The notes below the pieces were generated by a model. That model ran no database searches, was not told the DNA's origin, and worked only from the letters and a program-made list of their open reading frames with translations. A stretch of 64,000 bases of DNA from Comamonadaceae bacterium 2PF (GTDB lineage Bacteria > Pseudomonadota > Gammaproteobacteria > Burkholderiales > Burkholderiaceae_C): NCBI GenBank assembly GCA_005502875.1, contig SCMV01000020.1:1-64000 (forward strand), given 5' to 3'. Positions 63,946 to 64,000 of the stretch are shown here, piece after piece (position 1 is the first letter of the stretch; every line of letters starts with the position of its first letter). Made by a program: the position numbers and the translations under genes.

Positions 63946-64000
63946 ATGCAGACTGAAGTGCTTCACATCGGAACCCGCCTGACCGCCATCGCGGCTCGCT
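63946..64000 (+). CDS. Start of an unidentified gene, cut off by the window end
   Basis: An ATG at 63946 opens a frame that runs to the window edge, with 18 complete codons (MQTEVLHIGTRL start). I do not recognise it, and no strong ribosome site precedes it. Possibly the first gene of a plus-strand unit divergent from cysS. Confidence 0.35.
   Translation, partial: MQTEVLHIGTRLTAIAAR

Overview
The window is GC-rich chromosomal DNA from a betaproteobacterium, most likely order Burkholderiales. I base this on the gene families, on the run rimP-nusA-infB-rbfA-truB and on the run cysS-alkA-accA-tilS-ask-tRNA-Ser(GCU)-rdgC. No insertion sequence, phage gene, CRISPR array or origin was recognised. 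Genes are packed tightly, with several ATGA, GTGA and TGATG junctions.

Layout. 0-13 kb is housekeeping and signalling: a UbiH-type hydroxylase, the GTPase ychF, a chemotaxis group (receptor, small exported protein, CheW), a large FtsX-type permease, a DODA-type dioxygenase, a purine deaminase pair (adenine and guanine deaminase) and dusA. 13.2-31.6 kb is a compact biosynthetic cluster. It holds one 4338-residue NRPS/PKS protein with domain order A-PCP-KS-AT-ACP-aminotransferase-C-A-PCP-C-A-PCP and no thioesterase. This is followed by two discrete alpha/beta hydrolases, a cupin/JmjC-like oxygenase, a membrane-anchored SGNH protein on the other strand, a methyltransferase-like protein and a Sfp-type phosphopantetheinyl transferase. 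31.6-34.5 kb has a 3-hydroxyisobutyryl-CoA hydrolase-like gene and a cholesterol-oxidase-like GMC flavoprotein. 34.6-43.3 kb, minus strand, is typA and the rimP-nusA-infB-rbfA-truB translation operon. 43.6-47.7 kb has fabI, a GlxA-type regulator, two GST-like genes and a DUF4404 gene. 47.7-54.3 kb, minus strand, is ldcA-yejABEF, a muropeptide or peptide uptake and recycling operon. 54.3-64 kb has an M14-type peptidase, an alpha/beta hydrolase, rdgC, tRNA-Ser, aspartate kinase, tilS, accA, an AlkA-type glycosylase, cysS and the first codons of one more gene.

The most interesting system is the NRPS/PKS cluster. Reading the adenylation-domain specificity residues by eye gives a proline-like code for the loading domain (D-V-Q-Y-V-A-H-V-V-K). 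Both later domains give a glycine-like code (D-I-L-Q-L-G-M-V-W-K). The AT carries a malonyl-type HAFH motif, and the embedded aminotransferase should turn the beta-keto intermediate into a beta-amine. The simplest collinear product is 3-amino-3-(pyrrolidin-2-yl)propanoyl-Gly-Gly, possibly hydroxylated by the cupin enzyme and modified by the methyltransferase. Release would depend on the discrete hydrolases: one has a cysteine at the nucleophile elbow, the other an arginine there. The synthetase start has no Shine-Dalgarno of its own. It lies one base after the stop of a 28-codon proline-rich reading frame that has a strong ribosome binding site, which suggests translational coupling or leader control. 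These functional predictions are inference from motifs; nothing was computed or searched.
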